A DNA stretch of 64,000 nucleotides from Prauserella endophytica (lineage in GTDB: Bacteria > Actinomycetota > Actinomycetes > Mycobacteriales > Pseudonocardiaceae). Made by a program: the position numbers and the translations under genes. The notes beneath the pieces are model-generated. The model searched no databases. It saw only the letters and a list, made by a program, of their open reading frames with translations, and was not told the origin of the DNA. Positions 22,899 to 32,639 of the stretch are shown here, piece after piece (within the stretch, counting starts at the first letter, position 1; each line of letters begins with the position of its first letter). The stretch lies in contig NZ_SWMS01000001.1 in assembly GCF_005146945.1 (NCBI RefSeq), forward strand, positions 1-64,000, written 5' to 3'.

Positions 22899-25661
22899 GT
22901 GTCCGAAGACCGCGACGATCCCGGCGGCACATCCCAGGCCGACGAATGGCGAGCGCGCGCCCAGCTGAACCGCAAGGCCGCGGAGCGCAAGCGCCGTCGC
23001 TCACTGGACACGCACGGCGGTATCAGCGTTTCCGAGGTCGTCGCCCGCCACACCGGCAGGCGGCCGCAGTTCGAGACCGGCGAACGGCCGCTCCCCCCGA
23101 GACAGACGAGGTCGCCGGAATCACCGCCTGCCGCCGAAGCTCCGGCCACCGCGGCACGGCCCCGGCGACAGGTATCGCCGCGTCGAGAGGAACCCCCTCC
23201 TCCCGCGCCGCCCCCGGCCCCGAAGCACACCCCGCCACCGGCGGCGCCACGACGGGAGCCGATGGGCTCGGGCCCGTACCCCCGACCGGCCCAGCGCCCC
23301 CCTGCGGCCATGCCCCGCAGGCAACCCGCACCGCCTCCGCCCCGCCAGGAACCCCGACCCGAACCCACCCGCCTCGACGAGGCTCGGCAGGAACTCCGCG
23401 CCGAGGCCACGAGGCGGGCGGAACTCGTACGCCCCGAGCCCAGGCGCGGCCAAAGCGCGGACGGGCACGGCACCGACGCGCTACGCCCGGAGGCGCTGGC
23501 ACCGGAACCGATGCGCCCCGACACGCTGCGAGTGGAACCCCAGCCGCCGGAGCCTATGCGCCCCGACGCGCTGCGGGTCGATCCGCAGCGAACGGAGCCC
23601 CCACGGCCCGAGCCAGCGCGAACGGAGCCCCCACGCCCCGAGCCCCCGCGAACGGAGCTGTCACGCCCGGAAGCGCTGCGAACGGGCCCCTCGCGCCACG
23701 ATGCGCTGCGAGCGGAGCCCACACGAACGGAACCGCCACACCCCGAAGCGCCGCGAACGGAGCCCTCGCGCCACGATGCGCCGCGAGCGGAGCCCACACG
23801 AACGGAACCGCCACACCCCGAGCCGCCGCGAACGGAACCGCCACGGCCGGGCCCGCCGCGTCCGAAGCCTCCGCGTCCGGAGGCGATAGCGGCGGAGCTG
23901 TCGCACCCCGAACCGGCGCGAACGGAGCCTCCGCGGCCCGACGCGGCGCGAACGGAATCGTCACGCCCGGACGCGCCGCGAACGGAACCGCCGCCACACC
24001 CCGACGCCCTCCGAGCGGAGCCCACACGAACGGAACTCCCGCGCCCCAGCGCGGCGCGAGCGGAGCCACGGCGGCGTGAACCGTCCCGAACAGAGCCACC
24101 GGCGGACCTCCCCACGAAGAACGTGGCCGCGGTGCTCGAGGGCGGCCCGCGGTCGGGCAACACGCCGCCGCCCCCGCCGAAGCGTCCCGTCGCGCCGCCC
24201 CGGCCTCGGCGCCCCTTGCAGCCGCCCCCCGAGCGCTCGCTCGAGGACCGGCTGACGATGACGGACCAGCTGGAGCCCGTCGACGAGACCACGAAGTACA
24301 AGCGCAAGATCGACGACTCGCTCGCCAGGTTCTCCGCCGCGCACGACGAGCTCGAGGCCGAGGAGCGCGAACGGAGAGAACGCCGCGACAAGCTCGTCGC
24401 CCGCTTCGAGCAGACCCGCACCAGGCTGCACCGGGTGGTCACCGTCGCCACCTCGGTCGTCGGTCAGCGCGGTTCGGCGCCAGTGCAGGACGAGGCGGGA
24501 GCCGACGAGGACGCGAGCAAGGCCGCGCCGCAGACCCGCCTCCAGGAGAAGAAGGAACGGCGCAACCACCGCACGCTGCTGGCCGCCCGCATCACCGCGA
24601 TCACGCTCGCCGTCCTGGTGTTCGTCGCGACCGGCATCGCGTGGGGCGCGAAGACGTGGTTCAACTCCCAGTTCAACGAGATCGCCGCGCTCGACGAGAA
24701 CTCCGACGCCATTCGCAACGCGCCCGGCCAGCTCGGTGACGAGAACTTCCTGATCATCGGCTCCGACACCCGCGAGGGCGCCGAAGCCGAGGAGAACGTG
24801 GGCGACACGAGCGGCATCCCCGGCGCCCGCTCCGACACGGTCATGCTCGCCCACATCCCTGAGGACCGGAAGCGCGCGGTCGTGATCTCGTTCCCGCGCG
24901 ACCTGGAGATCTCCCGGCCCGAGTGCGAGCGCTGGGACTCCGCGACCGGCGAGTACGGCGAGGTCGTCGAGGCCGCCGACGGCGTGAAGCTGAACTCGGC
25001 GTTCACGGTCGGCGGGCCGCGCTGCGTCACCAAGGTGATCCAGCAGATCAGCGGGCTGGCGATCAACCATTTCGTCGGCATCGACTTCCACGGCTTCAAG
25101 GGCATGGTCGACGCGGTGGGCGGCGTGACCGTGCATGTCGACGAACCGATGGAGGACCAGGAACTCGGCCTGATCATCGCCGAGACCGGTGACGTGGTGC
25201 TCAAGGGCGACCAGGCGCTCAACTTCGTCCGCGCCCGCAAGGTCTACGGCGACCCGACCTTCTCCGACTACGGCCGCATGCAACGCCAGCAGGAGTTCAT
25301 GGCGTCGCTGCTGCGAGCCACCCTCTCCCGCGACGTGCTGCTCGACGTCGGCAAGCTCACCGGTTTCGTCAACGCCTTCGCGGCGTCCACGTTCGGCGAG
25401 AACATCGGCGTCGACCAACTGCTGACGCTGGCCCAGTCCATGCAGGGCCTCAGCGCCGGTGCGGTGGAGTTCATGACCGTGCCGACGGTCGGCGAGGCCA
25501 ACGAGCAGGGCAACGAGGTGTTGCTCGAAGCCGACACCCAGGCGCTCTTCCGCGCGCTGATCGACAACACCCCGCTTCCGGGCGACGAACCCGAGGCGCC
25601 CGCTCCCGGCGCCGGTGAGCAGCAGGTCGCCGACGGCACGGAGGCACCCGAACCGGCGTAG
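22899..25661 (+). CDS. LytR-CpsA-Psr (LCP) family protein with long Pro/Arg/Glu repeat region
   Basis: The 920-aa type II membrane protein has a cytoplasmic region of about 555 residues, one transmembrane helix (ARITAITLAVLVFVATGIAW, around 560-582) and an extracellular LCP domain (about 614-810) with SDTVMLAHIPEDRKR, VISFPRDLEI, FVGIDFHGFKGMVDAVGGV and FVRARKVYGDPTFSDYGR. LCP enzymes attach arabinogalactan or teichoic-type glycopolymers to peptidoglycan using polyprenyl-pyrophosphate intermediates. The cytoplasmic part (about 190-400) is a degenerate repeat of RTEPPRPE/RAEPTRTE units, unusually long for the family. GTG 22899 has GAAGGGAG upstream. Confidence 0.88.
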   Translation: MSEDRDDPGGTSQADEWRARAQLNRKAAERKRRRSLDTHGGISVSEVVARHTGRRPQFETGERPLPPRQTRSPESPPAAEAPATAARPRRQVSPRREEPPPPAPPPAPKHTPPPAAPRREPMGSGPYPRPAQRPPAAMPRRQPAPPPPRQEPRPEPTRLDEARQELRAEATRRAELVRPEPRRGQSADGHGTDALRPEALAPEPMRPDTLRVEPQPPEPMRPDALRVDPQRTEPPRPEPARTEPPRPEPPRTELSRPEALRTGPSRHDALRAEPTRTEPPHPEAPRTEPSRHDAPRAEPTRTEPPHPEPPRTEPPRPGPPRPKPPRPEAIAAELSHPEPARTEPPRPDAARTESSRPDAPRTEPPPHPDALRAEPTRTELPRPSAARAEPRRREPSRTEPPADLPTKNVAAVLEGGPRSGNTPPPPPKRPVAPPRPRRPLQPPPERSLEDRLTMTDQLEPVDETTKYKRKIDDSLARFSAAHDELEAEERERRERRDKLVARFEQTRTRLHRVVTVATSVVGQRGSAPVQDEAGADEDASKAAPQTRLQEKKERRNHRTLLAARITAITLAVLVFVATGIAWGAKTWFNSQFNEIAALDENSDAIRNAPGQLGDENFLIIGSDTREGAEAEENVGDTSGIPGARSDTVMLAHIPEDRKRAVVISFPRDLEISRPECERWDSATGEYGEVVEAADGVKLNSAFTVGGPRCVTKVIQQISGLAINHFVGIDFHGFKGMVDAVGGVTVHVDEPMEDQELGLIIAETGDVVLKGDQALNFVRARKVYGDPTFSDYGRMQRQQEFMASLLRATLSRDVLLDVGKLTGFVNAFAASTFGENIGVDQLLTLAQSMQGLSAGAVEFMTVPTVGEANEQGNEVLLEADTQALFRALIDNTPLPGDEPEAPAPGAGEQQVADGTEAPEPA
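23574..24070 (+). repeat. Degenerate in-frame tandem repeat within the LCP gene
   Basis: Units of roughly 24-30 bp built on GCGAACGGAGCC and its variants recur about 15-20 times, encoding alternating Arg-Thr-Glu-Pro and Pro-Arg-Pro-Glu segments. Longer blocks (for example GCGAGCGGAGCCCACACG) repeat near-perfectly at 23709, 23781 and 24014. The register stays a multiple of three, so expansion and contraction would keep the reading frame. Confidence 0.8.
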
Positions 25662-25688
25662 AAGATCGCCCCGAAAGTGTTAAGCGGG

Positions 25689-25710
25689 GTTCACCCCCGG
25701 TTCATTTCCG
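25689..25710 (+). promoter_or_regulatory. PHO box upstream of phoU
   Basis: Two consecutive 11-bp units GTTCACCCCCG and GTTCATTTCCG match the GTTCACC-n4 direct-repeat pattern bound by PhoP in Streptomyces. The position, about 40 bp before phoU, suits phosphate-starvation control. Confidence 0.6.
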
Positions 25711-25750
25711 AATTCGGCGAGCGTGCCGCCCGGGTCGTAGAGTCTGCAGC

Positions 25751-26413
25751 ATGCGCGAGGCTTACCACGTAGAACTCGACAACCTGGCCGATCGGCTGGC
25801 CGGCATGTCGAGCCAGGTCGCTGACGCCATGGAGCGGGCGACCCGAGCACTTCTCGATTCCGACCTCGAACTGGCGGAACAGGTGATCAGCGACGACGTC
25901 AAGGTCGACGAAGCGCGCGCCGACTGCGAGGAGAAGGCCTACGCCCTCCTGGCACTGCAGGCGCCCGTGGCGACCGACCTGCGGATCGTCGTCGCCGCTC
26001 TCCACGCCGCCGAGAGCCTGGAGCGGATGGGTGACCTGGCGTTGCACGTCGCGAAGGCCGCGCGGCGGCGGCACCCGGATCCCGTGCTCCCCGAGCAGGT
26101 CCGGTCCGCCTTCGCGCGGATGGGCGAGGTCGACGTCCGGCTGGCCCGCAGGGCCGAGGAGGTCATCCGCACCAAGGACATCGAGGCGGCTCGCAGCATC
26201 GAGGCCGACGACGACGAGGTGGACGACATCCACCGCAACCTCTTCACCGTGATCATGGACAAGGACTGGCCGCACGGCGTCGCGGCCGCGGTCGACGTGA
26301 CCCTGCTCGGCAGGTTCTACGAGCGTTACGCGGACCACGCGGTGTCGGTCGCCCGGCGCATCGTGTTCGTCGTCACCGGCCGGATGCCCGGGTATACCGG
26401 CAGCGAGATCTGA
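25751..26413 (+). CDS. phoU: Phosphate-system regulatory protein PhoU
   Basis: A 220-aa all-helical cytoplasmic protein of two three-helix bundles. The metal-binding motifs are recognisable as DLRIVVAALHAAESLERMGDL (first repeat) and VTLLGRFYERYADHAVSVARR (second repeat). It restrains PhoR signalling and the Pst transporter when phosphate is plentiful. It begins with the usual MREAYHVELDNL. It lies directly upstream of pstSCAB, with PHO-type repeats on both sides. Confidence 0.95.
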   Translation: MREAYHVELDNLADRLAGMSSQVADAMERATRALLDSDLELAEQVISDDVKVDEARADCEEKAYALLALQAPVATDLRIVVAALHAAESLERMGDLALHVAKAARRRHPDPVLPEQVRSAFARMGEVDVRLARRAEEVIRTKDIEAARSIEADDDEVDDIHRNLFTVIMDKDWPHGVAAAVDVTLLGRFYERYADHAVSVARRIVFVVTGRMPGYTGSEI

Positions 26414-26537
26414 CCGGACACGGCCAACGGGTGGCGGCGATCACCGGCAAGACATGTTCTGTATGGCGGCGCTCACTCAACCGGACAACACACAGTCACG
26501 TCCCCGTTATGTCGCTGTGATGTCGTTACTTCGTCGG

Positions 26538-26559
26538 GTTTCATTCATGTTTCGTTCAC
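26538..26559 (+). promoter_or_regulatory. PHO box upstream of pstS
   Basis: Two 11-bp units GTTTCATTCAT and GTTTCGTTCAC form a PhoP-type direct repeat about 100 bp before the pstS start, followed by CCCGC. The 249-bp gap after phoU holds no gene and is presumably the pst promoter. Confidence 0.6.
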
Positions 26560-26662
26560 CCGCGCTGCCCTGCGGTGTCATGTACCGCCCATAGCGTCCG
26601 GACACGTGAGCATCCCCCAGCGGCGGCCTCTGCCTGCCGCGGAGAATCGGAAGAGGTTAACT

Positions 26663-27766
26663 GTGAAGCGTACCACCCTGGGCCGCGTTTTCGCCCTCCC
26701 AGCGGCAGCCGCGCTCACCTTCGGCTTGGTGGCCTGTGGTTCCGCGAACGAGCAGGGTGACAACTCGGGTTCCGGCGGCGAGGGCTCGGGCCTCTCGGGC
26801 ACGATCTCGGGCGCGGGCGCCAGCTCGCAGGAGGCCGCGCAGCAGGCGTGGCAGGCCGGCTTCATCGGCCAGCACCCCGACGTGACGGTCAACTACGACC
26901 CGATCGGCTCCGGCGGCGGGCGTGAGCAGTTCGTGAGCGGCGGATCCGACTTCGGCGGCAGCGACGCCTATCTGGACGAGGACGAGCTGGCCAAGGCCAA
27001 GGAGCGCTGCGGTGAGGTCGTCGAGATCCCGACCTACGTTTCGCCCATCGCCGTGATCTTCAAGCTCGACGGCGTGGACCAGCTGAACCTCAAGCCGGCC
27101 ACGATCGCCAAGATCTTCAACCAGCAGATCACGAAGTGGAACGACCCGGCCATCGCCGCCGACAACCCCGGCGTCCAGCTGCCCGACACCGCGATCACCC
27201 CGGTGAACCGCTCCGACGAGTCCGGCACCACCGAGAACTTCGTCGAGTACCTCAAGGCCACGGCCGCCGCCGACTGGCCGCACGAGGTCAGCGGTGACTG
27301 GCCGGTGCAGGGTGGCGAGGCCGCCCAGGGCACCTCGGGTGTCGTGCAGGCCGTCTCCAACGGCAACGGCACCATCGGCTACGCCGACGCCAGCCAGGCC
27401 AGCGAGCTGAGCACCGCCAAGGTCGGTGTCGGCGACCAGTTCGTCGAGTACTCGCCCGAGGCTGCCGCCGCGGTGCTGGACGTCTCGCAGCGGCACGAGG
27501 GCCGCGGTGACTACAGCTTCGCCTACGATCTGGCCCGCGACACCACGGAGGCGGGTACCTACCCGATCGTCCTCGTGTCGTACGGCATCGCCTGCGCCAA
27601 CTACGACAACGCCGAGAAGGCCGAACTGGTGAAGTCGTACTTCAACTACATGATCAGCGCGGAGGGCCAGAAGGCCTCGGCCGACGCGGCCGGCTCGGCC
27701 CCGATCTCCGACCAGCTGCGTCAGCAGATCAAGCCCGCGGTCGACGCCATCTCCGCGGCCGGCTGA
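26663..27766 (+). CDS. pstS: Phosphate ABC transporter substrate-binding lipoprotein
   Basis: A 367-aa phosphate-binding protein of the Pst high-affinity importer, anchored outside the membrane. Signal peptide and lipobox are FALPAAAALTFGLVAC, Cys25. A Gly/Ser linker follows, then SGTISGAGASSQEAAQQAW, the phosphate-binding YDPIGSGGGREQF and NRSDESGTTENF. GTG 26663 with AAGAGG upstream gives a normal signal peptide; an in-frame GTG at 26606 would add 19 polar residues. Terminator-like hairpin after the gene suggests pstS is made in excess over pstCAB. Confidence 0.95.
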   Translation: MKRTTLGRVFALPAAAALTFGLVACGSANEQGDNSGSGGEGSGLSGTISGAGASSQEAAQQAWQAGFIGQHPDVTVNYDPIGSGGGREQFVSGGSDFGGSDAYLDEDELAKAKERCGEVVEIPTYVSPIAVIFKLDGVDQLNLKPATIAKIFNQQITKWNDPAIAADNPGVQLPDTAITPVNRSDESGTTENFVEYLKATAAADWPHEVSGDWPVQGGEAAQGTSGVVQAVSNGNGTIGYADASQASELSTAKVGVGDQFVEYSPEAAAAVLDVSQRHEGRGDYSFAYDLARDTTEAGTYPIVLVSYGIACANYDNAEKAELVKSYFNYMISAEGQKASADAAGSAPISDQLRQQIKPAVDAISAAG

Positions 27767-27784
27767 GCACGATAGACGGCTAGC

Positions 27785-27820
27785 GTCCGGGTGGTCACCT
27801 GATCGGGTGACCACCCGGAC
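27785..27820 (+). terminator. Perfect hairpin between pstS and pstC
   Basis: Arms GTCCGGGTGGTCACC and GGTGACCACCCGGAC (15 bp each) with a 6-nt loop, 18 nt after the pstS stop. It probably terminates part of the transcripts or protects the pstS message from 3' decay. Confidence 0.8.
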
Positions 27821-27852
27821 ACACGCGTTAGAAGGGTAAGAAGGGAATCCAA

Positions 27853-28797
27853 GTGCCCCCCAGCACAGACCGGCCGCAAGCACAGAAGGTGCCGCTTCGG
27901 CCTGGGGACCGCATCTTCTCCGGCGCCTCCACGGGGGCGGGCGTACTGATCCTCGTGGTCCTCGCCGGGGTCGCCGCGTTCCTGATCGTCGAGGCCTGGC
28001 CCTCGCTGACGGCACCGGCCGAGGACATCCCCGGCGGCAAGGGAGTCGCGGTCTACGTCTGGCCCCTGCTGTTCGGCACGCTCATCTCGGCCATCTTCGC
28101 GCTGCTCATCGCCAGCCCGCTCGCGGTGGCCATCGCGCTGTTCATCACCTACTACTCGCCGCGCCGGATCGCGCAGGCACTCGGCTACCTCATCGACCTG
28201 CTCGCCGCGGTGCCCAGCATCATCTACGGCCTCTGGGGCTTCACCGTGCTCGCGCCGCTGACCGTGGAGCCGGCCAACTGGCTCTCCGAGAACCTCGGGT
28301 TCATCCCGCTGTTCGCCGGCCCGCCTTCGGCCACCGGCCGCACGATGCTCGTCGCGATCATCGTGCTCGCCGTGATGATCCTGCCGATCATCACAGCGGT
28401 CGTGCGCGAGGCGTTCCGGCAGACGCCGCGCCTGCACGAGGAGGCCTCGCTGGCGCTCGGCGCCACCCGCTGGGAGATGATCCGCATGGCGGCATTGCCG
28501 TTCGGCCGGTCGAGCATCGTCGGCGCCTCGATGCTGGGCCTCGGCCGCGCGCTCGGGGAGACGATGGCCGTGGCCATCGTGCTGTCGGTCTCCGGTGGGG
28601 TCACGTTCAACCTGATCAGCAGCGCCAACCCGTCGACGATCGCCGCGAACATCGCGCTCCAGTTCCCCGAGTCGTCGGGCGTCGCGGTGAACACCCTGAT
28701 CGCGTCCGGTCTGGTGCTCTTCGCGATCACGCTGGCGGTCAACATGGCGGCTCGCGCGGTGATCAACCGCCGCAAGGAATTCTCGGGAGCCAACTGA
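27853..28797 (+). CDS. pstC: Phosphate ABC transporter permease PstC
   Basis: A 314-aa integral membrane subunit with six predicted helices, the first being GAGVLILVVLAGVAAFLIVEAW. It contains the PstC signature LLAAVPSIIYGLWGF and the EAA loop EEASLALGATRWEMIRMAAL. GTG 27853 follows an AAGGGAA ribosome binding site. Its TGA shares one base with the pstA ATG, so the two permeases are translated together. Confidence 0.95.
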   Translation: MPPSTDRPQAQKVPLRPGDRIFSGASTGAGVLILVVLAGVAAFLIVEAWPSLTAPAEDIPGGKGVAVYVWPLLFGTLISAIFALLIASPLAVAIALFITYYSPRRIAQALGYLIDLLAAVPSIIYGLWGFTVLAPLTVEPANWLSENLGFIPLFAGPPSATGRTMLVAIIVLAVMILPIITAVVREAFRQTPRLHEEASLALGATRWEMIRMAALPFGRSSIVGASMLGLGRALGETMAVAIVLSVSGGVTFNLISSANPSTIAANIALQFPESSGVAVNTLIASGLVLFAITLAVNMAARAVINRRKEFSGAN

Positions 28798-29885
28798 TGC
28801 CGACTCCGACGACTTCGCAGCGCCCCGAATCCGACCTCTACACCCCGCTGTCGGGTGTTCCACTCACCGCGGGCCAGCTGCCGAGGGGCGCCGCGCCACT
28901 GACCCTGCTCGTCGTGGCCCTCGCCGCCCTTGGCCTCTGGCAGTTCGCCGACTGGAGCGCCGCCGCGTGCGCGGTGCTCGGCGCGTTGGTCTACACCCTG
29001 CTGATCTACGTTTGGTCCCGCGCCGTCGAGGGCTCACGCAAGGCGACCGACCGGTTCGTCACCGCCGTGGTGACCTGCGCTTTCCTGCTCGCACTGCTGC
29101 CACTGATCTCGGTCGTGTTCACGGTGCTGTCCCACGGTCTCGCCCGGTTCGACACCGAGTTCTTCTCGTACTCGATGCGCGGAGTGGTGGGCGAGGGCGG
29201 TGGTGCCTACCACGCCATCATGGGCACGCTGATCATCACGGCGCTCGCCACCCTGATCTCCGTGCCGGTCGGCATGCTGAGCGCGATCTACCTGGTCGAG
29301 TACGGCAGGGGCAGGCTCGCGAAGGCGATCACGTTCTTCGTCGACGTCATGACGGGCATCCCCTCGATCGTCGCCGGCCTGTTCGCGTACGCGCTGTTCG
29401 CGCTGATCTTCGGGCCGGGCGTCCGCATGGGCATCATGGGCGCGGTCGCGCTGAGCGTGCTGATGATCCCCGTGGTGGTCCGTTCCACCGAGGAGATGCT
29501 CAAGCTCGTGCCCAACGAGCTGAGAGAGGCGTCCTACGCACTGGCCGTGCCGAAGTGGCGCACGATCACGAAGGTCGTGCTTCCCACGGCACTGGCCGGT
29601 ATCGCCACGGGCGTGACGCTCGCGATCGCCCGTGTCATCGGGGAGACGGCCCCGTTGCTGATCACGGTCGGCATCACGTCGAGCGACAACTTCAATCCGT
29701 TCGACGGCCGGATGGCGACGCTGTCGGTATTCTCGTACTACGAGTACGTGAACCCGGGTGTTCCGCCTCAGTTCTCCCTGGACCGTGCGTGGGCGGCGGC
29801 GTTGACGCTCATCATCATCGTGATGGTGCTCAACCTCATCGCCCGGCTCATCTCCCGACTGTTCGCTCCGAAGACCCGCGGGTGA
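28797..29885 (+). CDS. pstA: Phosphate ABC transporter permease PstA
   Basis: The 362-aa second permease is longer than the usual 280-300 aa because of about 60 extra N-terminal residues with two additional hydrophobic segments (PLTLLVVALAALGLWQFADW and a following helix). The core has the PstA motif VDVMTGIPSIVAGLFAYALF and EAA loop LREASYALAVPKWRTITKVV. It is coupled to pstC by a TGATG overlap. Confidence 0.94.
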   Translation: MPTPTTSQRPESDLYTPLSGVPLTAGQLPRGAAPLTLLVVALAALGLWQFADWSAAACAVLGALVYTLLIYVWSRAVEGSRKATDRFVTAVVTCAFLLALLPLISVVFTVLSHGLARFDTEFFSYSMRGVVGEGGGAYHAIMGTLIITALATLISVPVGMLSAIYLVEYGRGRLAKAITFFVDVMTGIPSIVAGLFAYALFALIFGPGVRMGIMGAVALSVLMIPVVVRSTEEMLKLVPNELREASYALAVPKWRTITKVVLPTALAGIATGVTLAIARVIGETAPLLITVGITSSDNFNPFDGRMATLSVFSYYEYVNPGVPPQFSLDRAWAAALTLIIIVMVLNLIARLISRLFAPKTRG

Positions 29886-29911
29886 GCGGGACACCTGGAT
29901 AGGAAAGCACT

Positions 29912-30691
29912 GTGGCAAAGCGCATCGAGGTCAAGGACCTCGACATCTACTACGACAAGTTCCTCGCCGTGCAGGGCGTGTCGATGACGATCCAGCCACG
30001 GTCGGTCACCGCGTTGATCGGGCCTTCCGGCTGCGGCAAGTCGACGTTCCTGCGCACCCTGAACCGGATGCACGAGCTCGTGCCCAACGCCAGGGTCGAC
30101 GGCAAGATCTTCATGGACGACGACGACCTCTACGGTCCCGGCGTTGACCCGGTCAACGTCCGCAGGCAGATCGGGATGGTGTTCCAGCGGCCCAACCCGT
30201 TCCCCACCATGTCGATCTACGACAACGTGGCGGCCGGCCTGAAGCTCAACAACAAGCGCATGCGCAGGTCCGAGATGGACGACGTCGTGGAGCGCGCGCT
30301 GCGGTCGGCCAACCTCTGGGAAGAGGTCAAGGACCGGCTCGGCAAGCCCGGTTCGGGCCTCTCCGGTGGGCAGCAGCAGCGGCTCTGCATCGCCAGGGCC
30401 ATCGCCGTGCAGCCGGACGTGCTGCTGATGGACGAGCCGTGCTCGGCGCTCGACCCGATCTCCACGCAGGCCATCGAGGACCTGATGCTGGAGCTGAAGG
30501 AGAAGTACACGATCGTCATCGTCACCCACAACATGCAGCAGGCCGCCCGCGTCAGCGACATGACCGGGTTCTTCAACCTGCAGGGCGTGGGCAAGCCCGG
30601 TGAGCTGGTGGAGATCGACGAGACCACCAAGATCTTCTCCACACCGAGCAAGAAGGCCACCGAGGACTACATCTCAGGCCGCTTCGGTTAG
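29912..30691 (+). CDS. pstB: Phosphate ABC transporter ATPase PstB
   Basis: A 259-aa ATPase with Walker [10 protein letters not shown] (37-45), Q-loop [13 protein letters not shown], signature [14 protein letters not shown], Walker [14 protein letters not shown] and switch His in [10 protein letters not shown]. The FQRPNPFP segment is diagnostic for PstB. GTG start with AGGAAAG upstream. It is the last gene of the pst operon, and a form C palindromic repeat begins 9 bp after its stop. Confidence 0.96.
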   Translation: MAKRIEVKDLDIYYDKFLAVQGVSMTIQPRSVTALIGPSGCGKSTFLRTLNRMHELVPNARVDGKIFMDDDDLYGPGVDPVNVRRQIGMVFQRPNPFPTMSIYDNVAAGLKLNNKRMRRSEMDDVVERALRSANLWEEVKDRLGKPGSGLSGGQQQRLCIARAIAVQPDVLLMDEPCSALDPISTQAIEDLMLELKEKYTIVIVTHNMQQAARVSDMTGFFNLQGVGKPGELVEIDETTKIFSTPSKKATEDYISGRFG

Positions 30692-30700
30692 CAGCCGACT

Positions 30701-30801
30701 GCAGTGAAGGCCACCTTCCCTGCGTGGAATCAAACGCAGCGGCGCGCAGCGTCTCCGTTTGGGTGGTGGCGGGAGACGGGTGGGCGCAGTGAAGGTGGCC
30801 T

Positions 30802-30808
<7 letters not shown>
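30701..30808. repeat. Palindromic repeat, form C, copy 3 (minus orientation)
   Basis: Perfect ends GCAGTGAAGGCCACC (30701-30715) and GGTGGCCTTCACTGC (30794-30808), with the interior in reverse orientation relative to copies 1, 2 and 4. It lies between convergent pstB and the btuD-like gene. Its right end overlaps the last codons of the latter and provides its stop. Confidence 0.92.
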
Positions 30809-31604
<796 letters not shown>

Positions 31605-31608
<4 letters not shown>

Positions 31609-32639
31609 CGGGCACCTCGCGCGCGGTAGAGGATCAGCACGAAGGCGGGCACTCCGATCAGCGCGGTCACCACGCCGACGGGTACCTCCTGCGGGTCGAG
31701 CACCGTCCTGGCGAGGGTGTCGACCCACACCAGGAACACGGCACCGGCCAGCGCGGTCACCGGCAGCAGCCGCGCGTGGCTCGGCCCGGCCAGGGCGCGG
31801 GCCGCGTGCGGCAACACGAGCCCGACGAAGCCGATCGCCCCGGCCGAGCTGACCAGCACGGCCGTGAGCAGTGCCGTCGCGCACAGCAGGATCAGCCGCG
31901 TGCGCGCCACGGCGACGCCGAGAGTGGCCGCGGCGTCCTCCCCGAACGCGAAGGCGTCCAGCGAGCGGGCGTACCCGCCGCACACCAGCAGCGTCGCGAC
32001 GAGCACCGCGAGGCACGTGCCCACCTCGGCCCAGCCCGCGTTGCTCAGCGAGCCGAGCAGCCAGAACAGCACCCCGCGCGTGGTCTCCGCGTCGGCCGAG
32101 GTGAGCACGACGAACGACGTCAGCGCCGAGAAGAGCTGCATCACGGCGACGCCGGAGAGCACCACGCGGTCGGTGGTGCCGCCGAGCGTGTGGCTCAGCA
32201 ACAGCACGAACGCGAACGAGACCACCGCGCCGAGGAACGCCCCGCCCGACAGCGACAGCACACCGCCGCCCGCGCCGAGCACCACCACCAGCACCGCGCC
32301 GGTCGAAGCCCCGGAGGACACCCCGAGCACGAACGGGTCCGCCAGCGGGTTGCGCAGCAGCGACTGCATGATCGCACCGCAGACGGCGAGCCCCGCGCCG
32401 CACACGGCGGCCAGCAGCGTCCTTGGCAGCCGCAGGTTCCACACGATGCCGTCACGGATCACCGACAGTCCCGACTCACCGAAGCCGAGCCGCGCGCCGA
32501 CCGATGCCCAGACGTCACCGACCCGGATGTTCGCGGGCCCGATGGTGATCGCGACCGCGATCGAGGCCACCAGTGCGGCGGCTCCGCCGAGCAGCACCAG
32601 CGGCAGCCGCGAGCGCCGGGTCAGCGGCTCGACGCTCAC
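31605..32639 (-). CDS. btuC: ABC transporter permease, BtuC/FecCD type
   Basis: A 344-aa permease with about ten predicted transmembrane helices. Family motifs are [40 protein letters not shown] near the first third and [20 protein letters not shown] near the C-terminus. It sits in the middle of the btuF-btuC-btuD-like operon with 4-nt overlaps on both sides. It forms the dimeric channel for a corrinoid or siderophore-type substrate; the upstream cobalamin riboswitch favours a corrinoid. Confidence 0.9.

Noticed and set aside
23574-24070. CRISPR-like periodic repeat
   Set aside because: The units are degenerate, lack constant spacers and stay in frame within the LCP coding sequence. It is a protein repeat.
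27785-27820. Operator for PhoP or another regulator
   Set aside because: The perfect stem with a 6-nt loop, 18 nt after a stop codon and before a gene made in smaller amounts, fits a terminator or stabiliser better than a protein site.
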